NCBI GenBank assembly: GCA_013339895.1
Contig: JABACO010000006.1
Span: forward strand, 11,957,299 to 12,021,298
DNA from: Ephydatia muelleri
Taxonomy: Eukaryota; Porifera; Demospongiae; Spongillida; Spongillidae
Length of the DNA: 64,000 nt
Direction of reading: 5' to 3'
Shown: positions 1 to 14,074 of the stretch, one piece after another
Layout of the letters: each line of letters starts with the position of its first letter
Numbering within the stretch: position 1 is the stretch's first letter
The notes under the pieces: model-generated
Seen by the model: the letters and a program-made list of their open reading frames with translations, nothing else
The model's database searches: none
What the model was told of the DNA's origin: nothing
Position numbers and translations under genes: made by a program

Positions 1-927
<927 letters not shown>

Positions 928-930
928 TGT

Positions 931-3145
931 CACAGGAAAAAATTTCGCGTTCCATTAACGGGTTTATGACATTCCCAGTAATATTTATTCCCATGTTTGG
1001 GTTTTCAACCAAATTCCCAGCATGGAATTTTTTATTCCCAGTATCATAAGAAACTTCCACACGAGGGAAAAAAATAATCCCATCATGACAATCAATCCCA
1101 ACATTGGGATTTCGTTTTCCATAGTGGGTTTTTAATCCCAGCATGGGTTTTTTAATTTCCAGCATAAGTAGTAATTGATCGATCCGATCCTGAAAAAACT
1201 TCCCATCAGGGAAATGCTAACCCAACATGGGAATTTTATTTCCACAGTTGTTATTATAAATCCTATGCTTGCAATAAACATGTAATTCCAAGTGCGGAAA
1301 GACATCAAACCAATGTATAGGGATTCCAATTCCCAGAATAAAGCCGTTTTCATTACATTGTGAGAATTCAGAATCAATTCTGCAACACACAACATGAAAC
1401 AAAACTACTGAAAACAAAATTTTCCTTCAAAGTATCCATCCAATGAACGTACTATTGAGGGAACAAAGCTGTAAAAGAACAGTGGAAAGGAAATGTTATT
1501 CCTTTGTTTAAGACTGACCCTGAAGAAAAAAAGAAACTCGAGGATATGGTACAGAAATTGGTTTCATATTGCTCAACCAAATACTTTGGGGAGCGATCCA
1601 TTAGGCAGCACATCATTGACACCTTAACTGAAAGGAGGATGATCAAGAAAGGATTTGATTACACCAAGGTATGGGTATGTATCTGTTCATTATCACGGGG
1701 TAGATTCAAGTACCAAGTTATGTAGTCAAAAACAGGGACTAATACCAATATTATTTAAATTATAATCAATATGTAAGGTTACAATTTAGCAATGTTGAGA
1801 ATGGGGGCCTCAATCACTACAGGCACGTGAGAAAAGGGAAACAGTGAAATCATCTGTCAAATGTGTGACTAATTCAGGTAACTTTCAGATGTATACTGCA
1901 TGAGATTGCTTCATGAATGTAAAGAAGATGTAAAGAAGAGGTGCTAAATCCCTAGAAAATATTCTTCACAGAACAATCTCACTCGGAAAGCACAAGCAGA
2001 ATGTGAGTTTGTGAATCTTAGTGAGAAGTCATTCAATGTATAACTGATCTACATTCATTGATGATTTTCTTTCGCAGCAACAGCAGCAACATCACCATCA
2101 GCATTAACATCCGCATCACAATCAACATCAGTATCTGCATCAACAGTAGCATCAACATCATCATTAACATCAACATCACAATCAACATCAGCAACTTCAT
2201 CAGCATCAACCTCAACAGTAGCATCTCCATCAGCATCAACATCAGTCTTAACATCAACCTCAGGTATAAACATATTTAGTATTATTATATATACATTATT
2301 GCTCTTTAATTTCTGTTCAGATTTATCAATGAAGAGTGCTGAGGTCATCATTGTATCAGCCTTCAAGGTACACTTCTTGAAGGAGGTTACAAGGCAACAA
2401 TTGCTTGGGGCTATTAATTGTCACATTTCACCTGACAAAAGAAAGAACTTCCATACAATGTCCAAATCAGCGTTACTCATGCCACTTGCCAAAGCCCTTC
2501 TAAGTAAGCAGTTGATGGTCTTAGAAGATGATTGTGACCTACAGAACATAAAAAGAGATGATATAATTGTCTTTCTATGTGTATGTGGTATTGTTATCCA
2601 TGCACTTCATTATATGCTGATTAGTATTCATGATCAATGTGTTATGTGAATGTTATGTTTATTACATAAGGTAACAGGCCAGGATGGAACACAGAACGGA
2701 AGCGTGCATGGTGGGGCAAAAGGAACCGCGGTGAAAAAATATGGAACGTTATAGAAACCAGGGTGGAAATTTAAAATTTACCATGGTGGAATACAAGCGA
2801 ACCATGCATGAGCAATAGGGCGGGAAAAAGAAAAACCAGGGTGGGAATAACAGCGGAGGAGGAATCACGGATTCCTATAATGGGAATCTAATAAACCCAC
2901 GGTGTCACAAGGTGTAATTTGGAGAATCCCAGGGTGTACAGTGAACGGAATTCGGAAATACCAGGATGGAAATACAGAAAAAACCATAATAGAAAGCTAT
3001 ATTCCCAAGGTAGGATCCCATAAAATCCCATGAAAAAACCCATACGCGATTTTGTACAACGTTCCCATTAATGGGTTTTTGACCCTGGAATCGCGCTGTT
3101 CCCAGTATTAATTCCATGAATGGGAACGCGAAATTTTTTCCTGTG
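931..3145. mobile_element. DNA transposon with 23-bp terminal inverted repeats
   Basis: The left end CACAGGAAAAAATTTCGCG (from 931) is repeated in inverse at the right end (to 3145) over about 23 bp. Both ends are followed by several hundred bases of degenerate short motifs such as TTCCCAGCATGGG in both orientations (about 950-1450 and 2690-3130). The element sits in the TATG microsatellite, so the target duplication is ambiguous; TGT on both sides is possible. Subterminal repeats, a CAC start and a 3-bp duplication would fit a CACTA/EnSpm-like element, but no transposase is recognisable, so the family is inference. Confidence 0.65.
1480..2649 (+). pseudogene. Unrecognised spliced ORF carried inside the 931-3145 element
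   Basis: Two protein-like blocks lie inside the element. Block 1 (about 1504-1668) is a lysine-rich helical stretch containing SIRQHIIDTLTERRM and ends at a good donor (ACCAAG|GTATGG). Block 2 starts after a polypyrimidine acceptor near 2320 and reads to 2649, with LKEVTRQQLLGAINCH and MPLAKALLSKQLMVLED. Between them is an ACATCA-rich simple repeat (about 2077-2265). I recognise no family. It could be a transposon protein or captured host exons. Confidence 0.35.
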
Positions 3146-5560
3146 TGTATGTAGGTATGTATGTCTGCCACGTGTATAGTGGTTTGTTCGCTGGCCCCGT
3201 CATGCCGCTACCATCTGAAATCTATTCAGCTCTTCTCGAGAAGACAGTTCCTGAGTGGTGCGCTCTATCTGGAGCTACAAGGTTTTTTTTTTCCATCTCG
3301 TCTACCAACCAGACTGAACGATTGTTGGTTTGAAAATATGAACGGACGCGCTCACCATGGCTCCACTGAGCAAATAAAGCCCAAGTTTTGAACGGCGTAG
3401 TATTGTGGCCACTGCGGTACGCCCACGCATATGTGAAAAGTCAGTTAGTTGATAAATAAATCATGCAACGCATCCCGATAGGGACTGACCAAAACATTCA
3501 GAAATCATGTGTGCACACAATATATCTGTTTTGCCTCATTGCAGTGTGCGATGTGATCTGTTCTTTTAATTTATCATTGTCTACTTGAACCAGCTAGTAG
3601 CTCTAACCAAGGATTATTGACTATTACAATCCTTGCTCGAACCCAGTGGGATATATGCCTCATGTCATTCTCTTTGTCAGTATAGCACTCACGGCATTAC
3701 TTTCAAAATGGTTGTATTTTTCAACGCTTATACGTAAGTTCTATCGGTAAAGCTCGGCGATTTTTATATAGACTCTTTTGCCTGGTAACCTCGGACAAAG
3801 CTCAGTTACAATTTCCACCATTTTCGTGTTCATTTCACTAGTTACGAGCATTATCCGTGCATGCATGCATTGCCGTTGATGGTGCATGATCCAATTATGC
3901 TGTCATAGTCTGCGATTAATTAGGTTAAGTGAATTGTGCATTATGCAAGAAATACGGTGCAAGATAACATGACTGCACCGCTGCAGTAATGAATGCTTTG
4001 AAGTGCAATTTACCCATATACATGTATAGCTCTCGATTGCATGCAGCATGATGAAGAGATTTGAACTAACTTGCTGTCCATGCAGGAGGCCTGCATACTT
4101 TTACTATCTGAATGCAGAGTGCAGCAGATAGTATGCAGCATTGTTTCCTTACAACTACTGGGTATGACAATAACAAGGTCAGGTATTGGCATCTGTTTAT
4201 AATCTTTCGTGCAGCTAGTATAGTCCTTCACAATTCACTGGGATAAATGTTCAGTTGATTTATCATCAAATACGCATGGTTGAATGGATTGATGACTCCA
4301 GGTAAAAAGTGACAAACCTAATGTGCAAAGGTGATCTGCGAGTATGTATTGCATGCAGAGCGATCACGCAACGTAATACGTTATTATTAATAGGACATTA
4401 AATAATAATCGAATCGGATCAGCTTAAAACGTTCTATAGATCTTGCAAAAAAGCGGGGGAAATTAAAGGATGCACCGTACACCAAACTGACTGATCCGCC
4501 GCCATATAAACCTAGTCCCTCGTATATATGCTCTGAACAGACAATTTGCATGTCTGCGACGTGAATTAATTAATCAATTAACGATGACCTTATTATATTA
4601 TCTCCCACCTTACACGCCAGCTGGCGTGGTCACAAATTTCAGATAGAAAGCCGTTTACAATTAGCTGTTCTCAAATGCAGACTGCCCGCATAAGTGACAT
4701 GTTACCTAAGTTGCTGTAGCGGACCCGTGGGTTTGGACAAATTTGAAGCATCAAAGCGCCACTTCGGCGAATCGCGTCTCAGTTCTTGTATTTCGAACAC
4801 CCCCTCCCCCCGTTTTCGTACTTAACCAGGGCTCCGCGAAGCCCGGCCCCTTACCAAAATACTGCATGGATCCGCCCCTGCCAAGCCCAGTAATAGTTTG
4901 TGAAACATTTTGCGAGTTAATAAATTATTTAGTTTAAAGCTTCATGTAATGGTACATACATGTAGCCGGCCGTGTTTCTGTTATGACGACTATTTATTCA
5001 ATAATGGTCAAAATGGCGGCGCCAGTAACCGAACATTGTTCAAAGGCTCCCCGAACTAGAAAATTCTATGTAATGGAAAAAACAAATGGCATGAAAACAT
5101 GTACCAATGTGCTGCAAATCATAATAAAGGGTGGCAACTCAATTTTTCGTTAAGATTCAATTAAAAAAAAACAGTGGAATACAGTAATTAGGTCAGAAAA
5201 CATTGATCTTGTGTACTATTAATGGGAAGCTATGTTTTGCTTTCCCGAACTGAAATCTTCAATGTAATAGTATAAATATTTTTGCACAGTTTGCACCTTA
5301 CAACATTTCTAAACGTGAAAATGAGGTGGCAAATGTTTTATAACTTGCGGTTAGTTAATTAAATTCAAGAGTAACCATTTTTCATACATTTAAATAGGTG
5401 TAAGTTTAACTTTGTTTTGAATACATCCGAACCATTAGTACTTATAAATTCAACACAAATTCAAACCACACTACCCCTATGTACTAGCAATGGAACACAT
5501 GCTATAGGATGTCTTTTTGAACACCATCACTTTCCTGGTGACCGCTGATTTCTGCATATG
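3146..5560. other. Non-coding stretch, little recognisable
   Basis: I see no convincing exon in 3146-5560. The only notable item is near 4848-4880, where GGATCCGCCCCTG read on the minus strand gives CAGGGGCGGATCCA, resembling a hAT-type terminus. Its partner end was not found. Confidence 0.5.
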
Positions 5561-7150
5561 ATCTGTATGGTGTCAAACATACAACAAAGGAGTGGGCCAC
5601 TAGTTGCATGATCGTCGTACTCACACCCATACGCCTTTATAGTCAATGATAATTGTAACATTGCTTCCCTTCTCTTGTGCACTGTGTACTAGCTTTGCCT
5701 ATGAGAGTTGGCATGTTATTTTTAATTCCCATTATAAATTGCATCCTAGAACACTTGTCTACACTAGGAAGGTAGCTAAATTTGACCTATTCACTTCCAT
5801 GTGTAACAATAGGAATGACGTTATGTCATTGTGGACCACTGATCATCCTGTGTGTGTACGCGTGCGTACATGCGTGGACTGCTTGTGTGTGTGTGCTTGT
5901 TTTCAATCCTAATGAAATTGCTTTAGCTAAGTCTTCAGTCTGAAGAGTTGTAGCTTAATTTGTTCCTTGTTTCTATTCATTTAAAAAAAAAAGCTTTTAC
6001 ATGTTAGATGATATTTGGTCCGTTGTGGATTGCATTTTAGAACGCTGCGTACTGTAATTTATATGTAAGTCACAGATGGCAACTGTGGTGTTAGCACTTC
6101 AATCATACTCCAAAGTAGTGTCCCTTTCATGTGTGAATGGGTGTGAGTTTGAGTACTGGAAGACATAGCTAGCCAAGCCTCTGTTCAGAATTGTAGCTTT
6201 CTTTCTCTTCTCTCATGCACTACATGTACGTACTATAACACATAAAGGACTAATTCAAAATTTGGTTGTGAAATTGGGGTGGTGTACCATGGTGTCATCA
6301 TAGCCATGCCTGTACCATGAAGTTCATCATAGCCATGCCTGTACCATGAAGTTCATCATAGCCATGGTGTCCTCATAGCTGGGCCTGTATCATGGTGTCC
6401 ATCATAGCCATGCCTGTATCATGGTGTCCATCATAGCCATGTCTGTACCATGTCTGTACCATGGTGTCCATCATCATGCATGGAATAGGACATCTTTTGC
6501 TAACCTCTGATTTATATGTTTTTATCAAGCACTTAACACAGTTATCTCACAAATAGCTGATATTTTAGACACACATCCATACAACAGTTTAGGGTGCAGT
6601 TGGGTCTAGATCGACCATCATCGCATGGCATCAGCATCTGTTGTAGTTTAGCAAATGCCCTCCAATTCCATGTCCCATGTTTCAGTTGTCTTCATCATGG
6701 TGTCAGCCTATTTTAAGATTTGCATGGATTATTTGCCACAGTAGAGTGATTCATAAGTGTCCATGTGTGTGTGTGTGTGTGTGTGTGTTTTTGTGTGTGT
6801 GTTGTGTGTGTGTGTGTTTGTGTGTGTGTGTTTGTGTGTGTGTGTATGTGTGTGTATGCATGGGGATGTATGGGGGTGTATGTATTAGGTGTGTATGAGG
6901 TGTGTATTAGGTGTGTATGAGGTGTGTGTGTGTTGGTGTGTATGCATGAGGGTGTGTGTATGTGTGTGTGTGTGTGTGTGTGTGTAGCCATGCCTTTACC
7001 ATGGTGTTCATCAGAGCCATGCCTCCATCATAGCCATGCCTTGTACCGTGGAGTCCTCCACTATGTACTAGCTTTATTGTTTTGAAAACTCCATTATGAA
7101 ACTTCCTTTTTACTTCCTTGGGAATGAAATTATGTCATAATGGACCACTT
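5561..7150 (+). repeat. Left arm of a large inverted repeat
   Basis: This arm matches the reverse complement of 10114-11918. The outer boundary is sharp: ATCTGTATGGTGTCAAAC at 5561 pairs with its complement ending at 11918. Matching continues through unique-looking DNA (for example 5646-5720 against 11755-11830), an ATGG-rich minisatellite, a TG microsatellite and the stretch 7000-7150. The arms differ by small indels and by microsatellite length. Confidence 0.85.
6285..6480 (+). repeat. Minisatellite, unit about 29-31 bp (CCATGCCTGTACCATG...)
   Basis: Tandem imperfect copies of a unit containing CATCATAGCCATGCCTGTAC. Inverted copies of the same unit occur at about 10225-10505 and 11045-11215, inside the opposite arm of the large inverted repeat. 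Confidence 0.85.
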
Positions 7151-8816
7151 TTGTGTGTGGCTATGTTTGCTTGTGTGTGTGTGTGTGTGTGTGCGTGTGT
7201 GTGTGCGTGTGTGTGTGTGTGTATTGTCTGTGTGTGTCTGTGTGTGTGTCTGTGCGTGTGTCTGTGTGTGTGTCTGTGTGTTTGTATGTGTGTGTAAGTG
7301 ACTGTATCTGTATGTGTGTGTCTGTGTGTGTGTCTGTGTGTTTGTATGTGTGTGTAAGTGACTGTATCTGTATGTGTATTTGTATGTGTGTAAGTGACTG
7401 TATCTGTGTGTGTGTCTGTGTGTTTGTATGTGTGTGTAAGTGACTGTGTCTGTGTGTGTGTGTGTGTGTTGTGTTGTGTTGTGTTGTGTGCATGTTTAAA
7501 AGCCTGTACGTTTACAATTTTGCGAACGTTGCTTAGCCATGCCTTTAGTCATCGATAGTTGTATCTGTTGATCATGGATAGTTGTGTCACTCCTTGTTTC
7601 TATACATGTGAAGCTTTAAGATCCTTGGGCATGTTATGGGGTATTTTAGTCCTTTGTGGATTATTAATGATGGGTAATAAATGGAGTAAATTGCATACAA
7701 AAACTTAAAGCATTAAAAGTTGCTGTGAAACAGGGATGTAGTTTGCAGACTTTAAGTTCTTAGTTCACATCAAAGTTTGTTGAATAATGTATTTGAATTG
7801 CAATGAAACATATGTTTTTAATGTGTTGTGTGTGTATGTGTGTGTAAGTGTCTGTGTGTCTGTACCATGGTGTCCATCATAGCTATGGTGAATGCAATGT
7901 GTGTGCTTTGATCATACACTAAGGTAGACCTGTCCCTTTTATGTGCTTCATTATGGGTATTGAACGGCGTGAACCTAAAGAACAATTCTAGATGTTACTG
8001 TATACGCACATAGATTGTTTTATTTCTGTGTAGATGGGAGTGTTTTTGAATGCTGGTGGACATTGCTAGCCAAGCCGTTGAGAATTGTAACTTTGTTACC
8101 CTTCTTACCCTTCTCTTATGCACAACATACTAGCATTACCTATGAGAGTTTTGAAAATGTGCAAGCTATTTTTAATCTCCATTATGAATTTCCTTTTTAC
8201 CTCCATAGGACCACATGCACTTGTGTGTGTGTGTTTGTGTATTTGTGTGTGTATGTGTGTGTATTTGTGTGTTTGTGTGTGTATGCGTGTGTGTGTGTGT
8301 GTGTTTGTGTGTGTGTTTGTGTGTGTGTTTGTGTGTGTACGTTGAAATTTTAGCGAATTTGCCTTTAGTCATGGATAGTTGTATCTGTTGACAATGGATA
8401 GTTGTTGTGTCGCTCCATGTTTCTATACATGTGAAGCTTTAAGATCTTTGGGCATGTTATGGGGTATTTTAGTCCTTTGTGAATAAATGGAGTGAATTGC
8501 ATCAAAAAAACTTAAAGCACTAAAAGTTGCTGTGAGACAGGGATGTAGTTTGCAGTGTGTGTGCACTTTAAGTCTTAGAGATCACATAAAAGAAAGTTTG
8601 CTGTATAATGGATTTGAATTGAAATGAGTTATGTTTTAAATGTCTTGTGTGTGTGTGTATGTGTGTATGTGTGTGTGTAATGTGTGTGCATTTGCATCTA
8701 ACATTCGTGCTGACATGATTGTGTGTCTTTTAGTGTACATTTTGAGCCTTCAAAGTATTATTTGTATCTTAGGTTAAAGAGAGTGAGCTTCATAAGTGTG
8801 TGTGTGTGTGTGTGTG

Positions 8817-8858
<42 letters not shown>

Positions 8859-8865
8859 GTGCATG
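6762..8865 (+). repeat. Higher-order repeat with TG microsatellite cores
   Basis: TG-rich arrays at about 6762-6985, 7155-7494, 8220-8340 and 8797-8860 are embedded in diverged copies of a longer unit. For example, 7540-7700 and 8367-8500 share a block with TTTCTATACATGTGAAGCTT and TATGGGGTATTTTAGTCC. 8090-8215 resembles 5650-5760 and 7050-7150. This is an old tandem duplication of a unit about 1 kb long. No gene was found. Confidence 0.7.
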
Positions 8866-9129
8866 TAAGCTTATTGAATCGCATTGAACTGTCACCAGTG
8901 GGAAGGCCTAGTGTGGTAAGTGGGACATCTGTATTCCTTTGATATACATTTGAGCTATACAAGTGTGTTGGAGTCTTAAAACACTTTTAAGGTGTACTGG
9001 CCTGGTTAAGGGAACTAAGTTCTGTGTTTTTCCTTACAATGTCTCTGGGAATATCTAGGTGTGGAGAAAGAAACAGTATATGGATGCTGAATCTTGTGCA
9101 AGGTTCTGTGGACAAGTACCAGACACATC

Positions 9130-9830
9130 AATCCAAGTACACTCAGAGTACACCCATAGTTACCAACACATTACTCCAAGTACACTCAGCGTACATCCAT
9201 GGCTACCAACATATCACTCCAAGTACACTCAGAGTACATCCATGGCTACCAACACATCACTCCAAGTACACTCAGCGTACATCCATGGCTACCAATACAT
9301 CACTCCACGAAACACTCAGAGTACATCCATGGCTACCAACACATCATTCCAAGTACACTCAGAGTACATCCATGGCTACCAACACATCACTCCAAGTACA
9401 CTCAACGTACATCCATGGCTACCAACACATCACTCCAAGTACACTCAACATATATCCATGGCTACAACACATCACTCCAAGTACACTCAACATATATCCA
9501 TGGCTACCAACATATCACTCCAAGTACACTCAACGTACATCCATGGCTACCAACACATCACTCCAAGTACACTCAACATATATCCATGGCTACCAACACA
9601 TCACTCCAAGTACACTCAACATATATCCATGGCTACCAACATATCACTCCAAGTACACTCAGAGTACATCCATGGCTACCAACACATCACTCCAAGTACA
9701 CTCAGAGTACATCCATGGCTACCAACACATCACTCCAAGTACACTCAGAGTACATCCTGATGGCTACCAACACATCACTTCATGTACACTAAACGTACAC
9801 CCATGGCTACCAACACATCCTCTTTCAATC
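9130..9830 (+). repeat. 43-bp minisatellite, about 16 copies, open in all forward frames
   Basis: The unit reads TCCATGGCTACCAACACATC followed by ACTCCAAGTACACTCAGAG(T)A. Because 43 is not a multiple of three and the unit lacks stops in any forward frame, a 43-residue peptide repeat appears in each frame. I see no flanking coding evidence, so I do not call a gene. Confidence 0.9.
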
Positions 9831-10020
9831 AATCATAAATTCCCAATGCAGAGACACACCATGGCTACCAACACATCCTCTTTCAAATCAATCATAAATT
9901 CCCAATGCATAGACACACGACTCCTTTCACATGACCCAGTATAGCACCTTCCCCACTTACAAGTACCAAAAACAGTGCATTGGATTAGCTGCATTGTGCA
10001 CACTGCCAAGCAGCACATAC

Positions 10021-10039
10021 AATCCAAACACACACACCA

Positions 10040-10095
<56 letters not shown>

Positions 10096-10675
10096 GCAAA
10101 CATAACCAACACAAAGTGGCCCATCATGACATAATTTCATTCCCATAGAAGTAAAAAGGAAGTTCATAATGGAGATTAAAAACAGCATGCACGTTTTCAA
10201 AACAATGAAGCTAGTACATAGTGGAGAATACCATGGTACAAGGCATGGCTATGATGGAGGCATGGCTCTGATGAACACCATGGTGCAGGCATGGCTACAC
10301 ACACAAACACACACACATACACACACACACCCCATACACACACCCTCATACACACCATGGTACAGGCATGGACACCATGGTACAGGCATGGCTCTGATGA
10401 ACACCATGGTACAGGCATGGCTCTGATGAACACCATGGTAGAGGCATGGCTCTGATGAACACCATGGTACAGGCATGGCTATGATGGACTTCATGGTACA
10501 GGCATGGCTATACACACATACCACACAAACACACACACACACTCTCATGCATACACAACCAACACACACACACACCAACACACACACCAACACACACACA
10601 CACCCCATACATGCACACCCATACACACACCTCACACACCTCGTACATACACCCCCATACATCCCCATGCATACA

Positions 10676-10717
<42 letters not shown>

Positions 10718-10720
10718 GAC
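10021..10720. repeat. CA microsatellites and CCATGGTACAGGCATGG minisatellite
   Basis: CA arrays lie at about 10027-10095, 10289-10340 and 10509-10716. They are interleaved with 30-bp copies containing ACCATGGTACAGGCATGGCT. This mirrors 6285-6985 in reverse orientation. Confidence 0.85.
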
Positions 10721-11918
10721 ACTTATGAATCACTCTACTGTGGCAAATAATTCATGCAAATCTTAAAATAGGCTGACACCATGATGAAGACAACTGAAAC
10801 ATGGGACATGGAATTGGAGGGCATTTGCTTAACTACAGCAGATGCTGATGCCATGCGATGATGGTCGATCTAGACCCAACTGCACCCTAAACTGTTGTAT
10901 GGATGTGTGTCTAAAATATCAGCTATTTGTGAGATATCTGTGTTAAGAGCTTGATTAAGTACATGTAGCTACGAAAGACCCTTTTTGAGCCAGTGGTATG
11001 TCAGTTGGTTAATCAGAGGTTAGCAAATGATGTCCTATTCCATGCATGATGATGGACACCATGGTACAGGCATGGTACAGACATGGCTATGATGGACACC
11101 ATGATACAGGCCCAGCTATGAGGACACCATGGCTATGATGAACTTCATGGTACAGGCATGGCTATTATGAACTTCATGGTACAGGCATGGCTATGATGAC
11201 ACCATGGTACACCACCCCAATTTCACAACCAAATTTTGAATTAGTTCTTATGTGTTATAGTACGTACATGTAGTGCATGAGAGAAGAGAAAGAAAGCTAC
11301 AATTCTGAACAGAGGCTTGGCTAGCTTTGTCTTTCAGTACTCAAACTCACACCCATTCACACATAAAAGGGATACTACATTGGAGTATGATTGAAGTGCT
11401 AACACCACAGTTGCCATTTGTGACTTACATATGAATTACAGTATGCAGCATTCTAAAATGCAATCCGCAACGGACCAAATATCATCTAACATGTCAAAGC
11501 TTTTTTTAATGAATAGAAACAAGGAACAAATTAAGCTACAACTCTTCAGACTGAAGGCTTAGCTAAAGCAATTTCATTAGGATTGAAAACAAACACACAC
11601 ACACACAAGCAGTCCACGCACGTACACACACGTACACACACAGGATGATCAGTGGTCCACAATGACATAACGTTATTCCAATTGTTACACATGGAAGTGA
11701 ATAGGTCACATTTAGCTACCTTCCTAGTGTAGACGAGTGTTCTAGGATGCAATTTATAATGGGAATTAAAACCAACTCTCATAGGCAAAGCTAGTACACA
11801 GTGCACAAGAGAAGGGAAGCAAAGTTACAATTATCATTGACTATAAAGGCGTATGGGTATACGACGATCATGCAACTAGTGGCCCACTCCTTTGTTGTAT
11901 GTTTGACACCATACAGAT
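10114..11918 (-). repeat. Right arm of the large inverted repeat
   Basis: Reverse-complement partner of 5561-7150; see that entry. The spacer between the arms is about 3 kb (7151-10113) and holds TG repeats and the 43-bp minisatellite. Confidence 0.85.
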
Positions 11919-12417
11919 TAGACCGTACACGGTCGCATTGGGGAATGCACACAAGCCATTAACTCTATAGCCTCTTGTTAACTAGCTCCGACAGAGCTGT
12001 GCAATAATTAGAAAAACGATTGGCGTTTGCAGCTAGTACATGCATGATGGAAAAGAATTCTATCAGAGATTAGGTTGGCTGGAACGGCAGTTGCATCACG
12101 TGAAGCGATTTTGTTGGCCTGGGGTTCAGGCCCATAGGCTGGTCGCGGGATGGGGGGGTTCGGGAAACAATGAGGGTGGAACTAACTAGCGGGGGAGGGG
12201 CCTTCCCTGCATGGGGTATGGGGGAGCGCTTTACAATGTTGAAGTCACAAAGCATCGCATAATTGCGTAGAAACATGCCAAACACAGATAGTAAATATGA
12301 CAAGAATTACTTTTTTGCTTCCAGAGTCTAGCTCGCAATTGCGAGACTACAGAAAGTTTGGAAGCAAGCGTATCTGGCTTGCGAGTTAACGAATCTACGG
12401 ATAGATCAGGAAAGTTA
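11919..12417. other. Non-coding stretch
   Basis: I see no supported gene. The short reading frames are not conserved in composition. A G-rich patch lies near 12145-12235. Confidence 0.5.
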
Positions 12418-12578
12418 ACTTTGCGAAGTATAGGTCCGGCTTGAGCCAGACGCCCAGACCTTCTTCGTATTCGAACGGCACAACGCCATTGTAAATTAAT
12501 CTGTTGGCCGTTGTGCAGTTCAATATCGAAGTAGGTCTGGGCGTCTGGCGCTCAAGCCGGACTTATACTTCGCAAAGT
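12418..12578. mobile_element. Palindromic MITE-like element, 161 bp
   Basis: Two nearly perfect inverted arms of about 65-70 bp, from ACTTTGCGAAGTATA at 12418 and inward (GTCCGGCTTGAGCCAGACGC), are separated by a short loop near 12488-12507. I could not fix a target duplication, so the transposon family is unknown. Confidence 0.75.
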
Positions 12579-12861
12579 ATCATTAATGAACCATATACCG
12601 GCATGTACTTGAAGTGCCCCGGATCCGCCACTCCGACTGCAGTTTGTTACGGGCTATGGGCCCCATTTATCAGTATATTACCTCACGCTCGTTAATTTTA
12701 ATTCATTTGTATAACGTCATGCATGTAAAATAATTAATTAATTCATTGGCAAAGAATAATTCATGGTAAGCGGAAAGAAGCGGAAAGAGGAACCAGCTAC
12801 GGCAAGCGGGACCAAGCTGGGCAGGCGGAACCAGGGCGAGCGAAACTAGCTTGGACGGGCA

Positions 12862-12916
12862 GGGGGGGGGGGGGGGGGGGGGGTACGACCGACCCCCCCC
12901 CCCCCCCCTCCCCCCA
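12862..12916. repeat. Poly-G run facing a poly-C run
   Basis: About 22 G, a short spacer GTACGACCGA, then poly-C with one T. It could fold as a GC hairpin or G-quadruplex. Run lengths in assemblies are unreliable. Confidence 0.9.
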
Positions 12917-13314
12917 GCCTACGGGCCTGGGGTTGTAGGTTCAAATCGTACTGAAGGCAAGGCTGCATTCATCACGTGAGACGACTGGATTACCTCATAA
13001 GCTGGGCCTGGGAACGGCATCCGCTTGTCGCGTATGCATTGCGCATGCGTAAGGGCAACGAACCAAATTAATCGTGGTGAAAAAAGCCATTAATATTTTC
13101 TAGGTCAGAGTTGGAATCATAGCAGGGATCTAGATCGAGCTGGTCAATTCGTAGCGTAATCAAAGGTTAATTAATTTTAATTAATAAAAATTCACCAAAC
13201 TTGTTGACAAACATTTGCCTAGCGATCCCATGTTAGTTTCAAAATCTCGGATTTTTATCTCGATCCGGTCAACAGTTATTCCCGTTTAAAACCTTTGCCT
13301 TCATTCGCGAACAC

Positions 13315-14074
13315 CAGTGTTGCCGCGATACATCGCGAAAGGCGATATATCGCGATTAAATGTTTATATCGCGAAAGGCGATATATCGCGATTAATCTTT
13401 AGTCATATCGCGAAATAACGTATACGGACGTTAACACAGATATACGGATTTTGGTAACCTTAAATTAGAAACGAACAAGGAATAAGCATACATTTAGGAA
13501 TCTCATGAAATTAATTTACGGTTAAAGTTAAAACAGTTTATCCATACATCCGGCACCTTTGGCTTTATCAGCGGCTGTGCTTGCACTGCTGGTACTGGCT
13601 TTTGTTAGTACTACAGCTGCTGTTCACGCCTTCATTCTTGCAGCTGCACGTGCACATACATATTACATTTCACAATAGCTAATAGGTCCGAGTACACTCA
13701 CGTTTGCTGGCTTTCCTTTATTCCGATACTTCATGGTTCGAGGTGTTATTCCCGTGTCTGGAAACCCATGCATAGCACATGTTGCAAACTACCCAGCAAG
13801 AACCAATCGCTTTTTTGTGCCATCCAAAGTACTCCTAAACGGTACTTTAAACACTTTGCGGTCAACCCTCATGAAATCGTCCTTGGTAGCAAGTAGAATA
13901 GGTTTTTGGGATACGCGTTAGCCATAACTATTCACCCCAACAATGAATAATCGAGCGATAATTGATCATGAATAATTTAATATATCGCGATATTTATATC
14001 GCGATTAAATGCTCATATCGCGATATATCGCGATATAGACGATTAAAAATGAAGATTATTTCGCGGCAACACTG
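13315..14074. mobile_element. Non-autonomous hAT transposon, 760 bp
   Basis: Terminal inverted repeats CAGTGTTGCCGCGA lie at both ends, flanked by a perfect 8-bp target-site duplication GCGAACAC (13307-13314 and 14075-14082). An 8-bp duplication and a CAGTG start are characteristic of hAT elements. Both ends carry arrays of the self-complementary motif ATATCGCGATATAT (13325-13415 and 13980-14035). No transposase is recognisable inside. Confidence 0.9.

Noticed and set aside
9024-9944. 306-residue reading frame over the minisatellite
   Set aside because: It exists only because the 43-bp unit lacks stops. The flanking parts show no protein-like features.
12930-12960. tRNA-like T-loop (GGTTCAAATC)
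   Set aside because: No acceptor stem, D-arm or anticodon arm could be paired around it.
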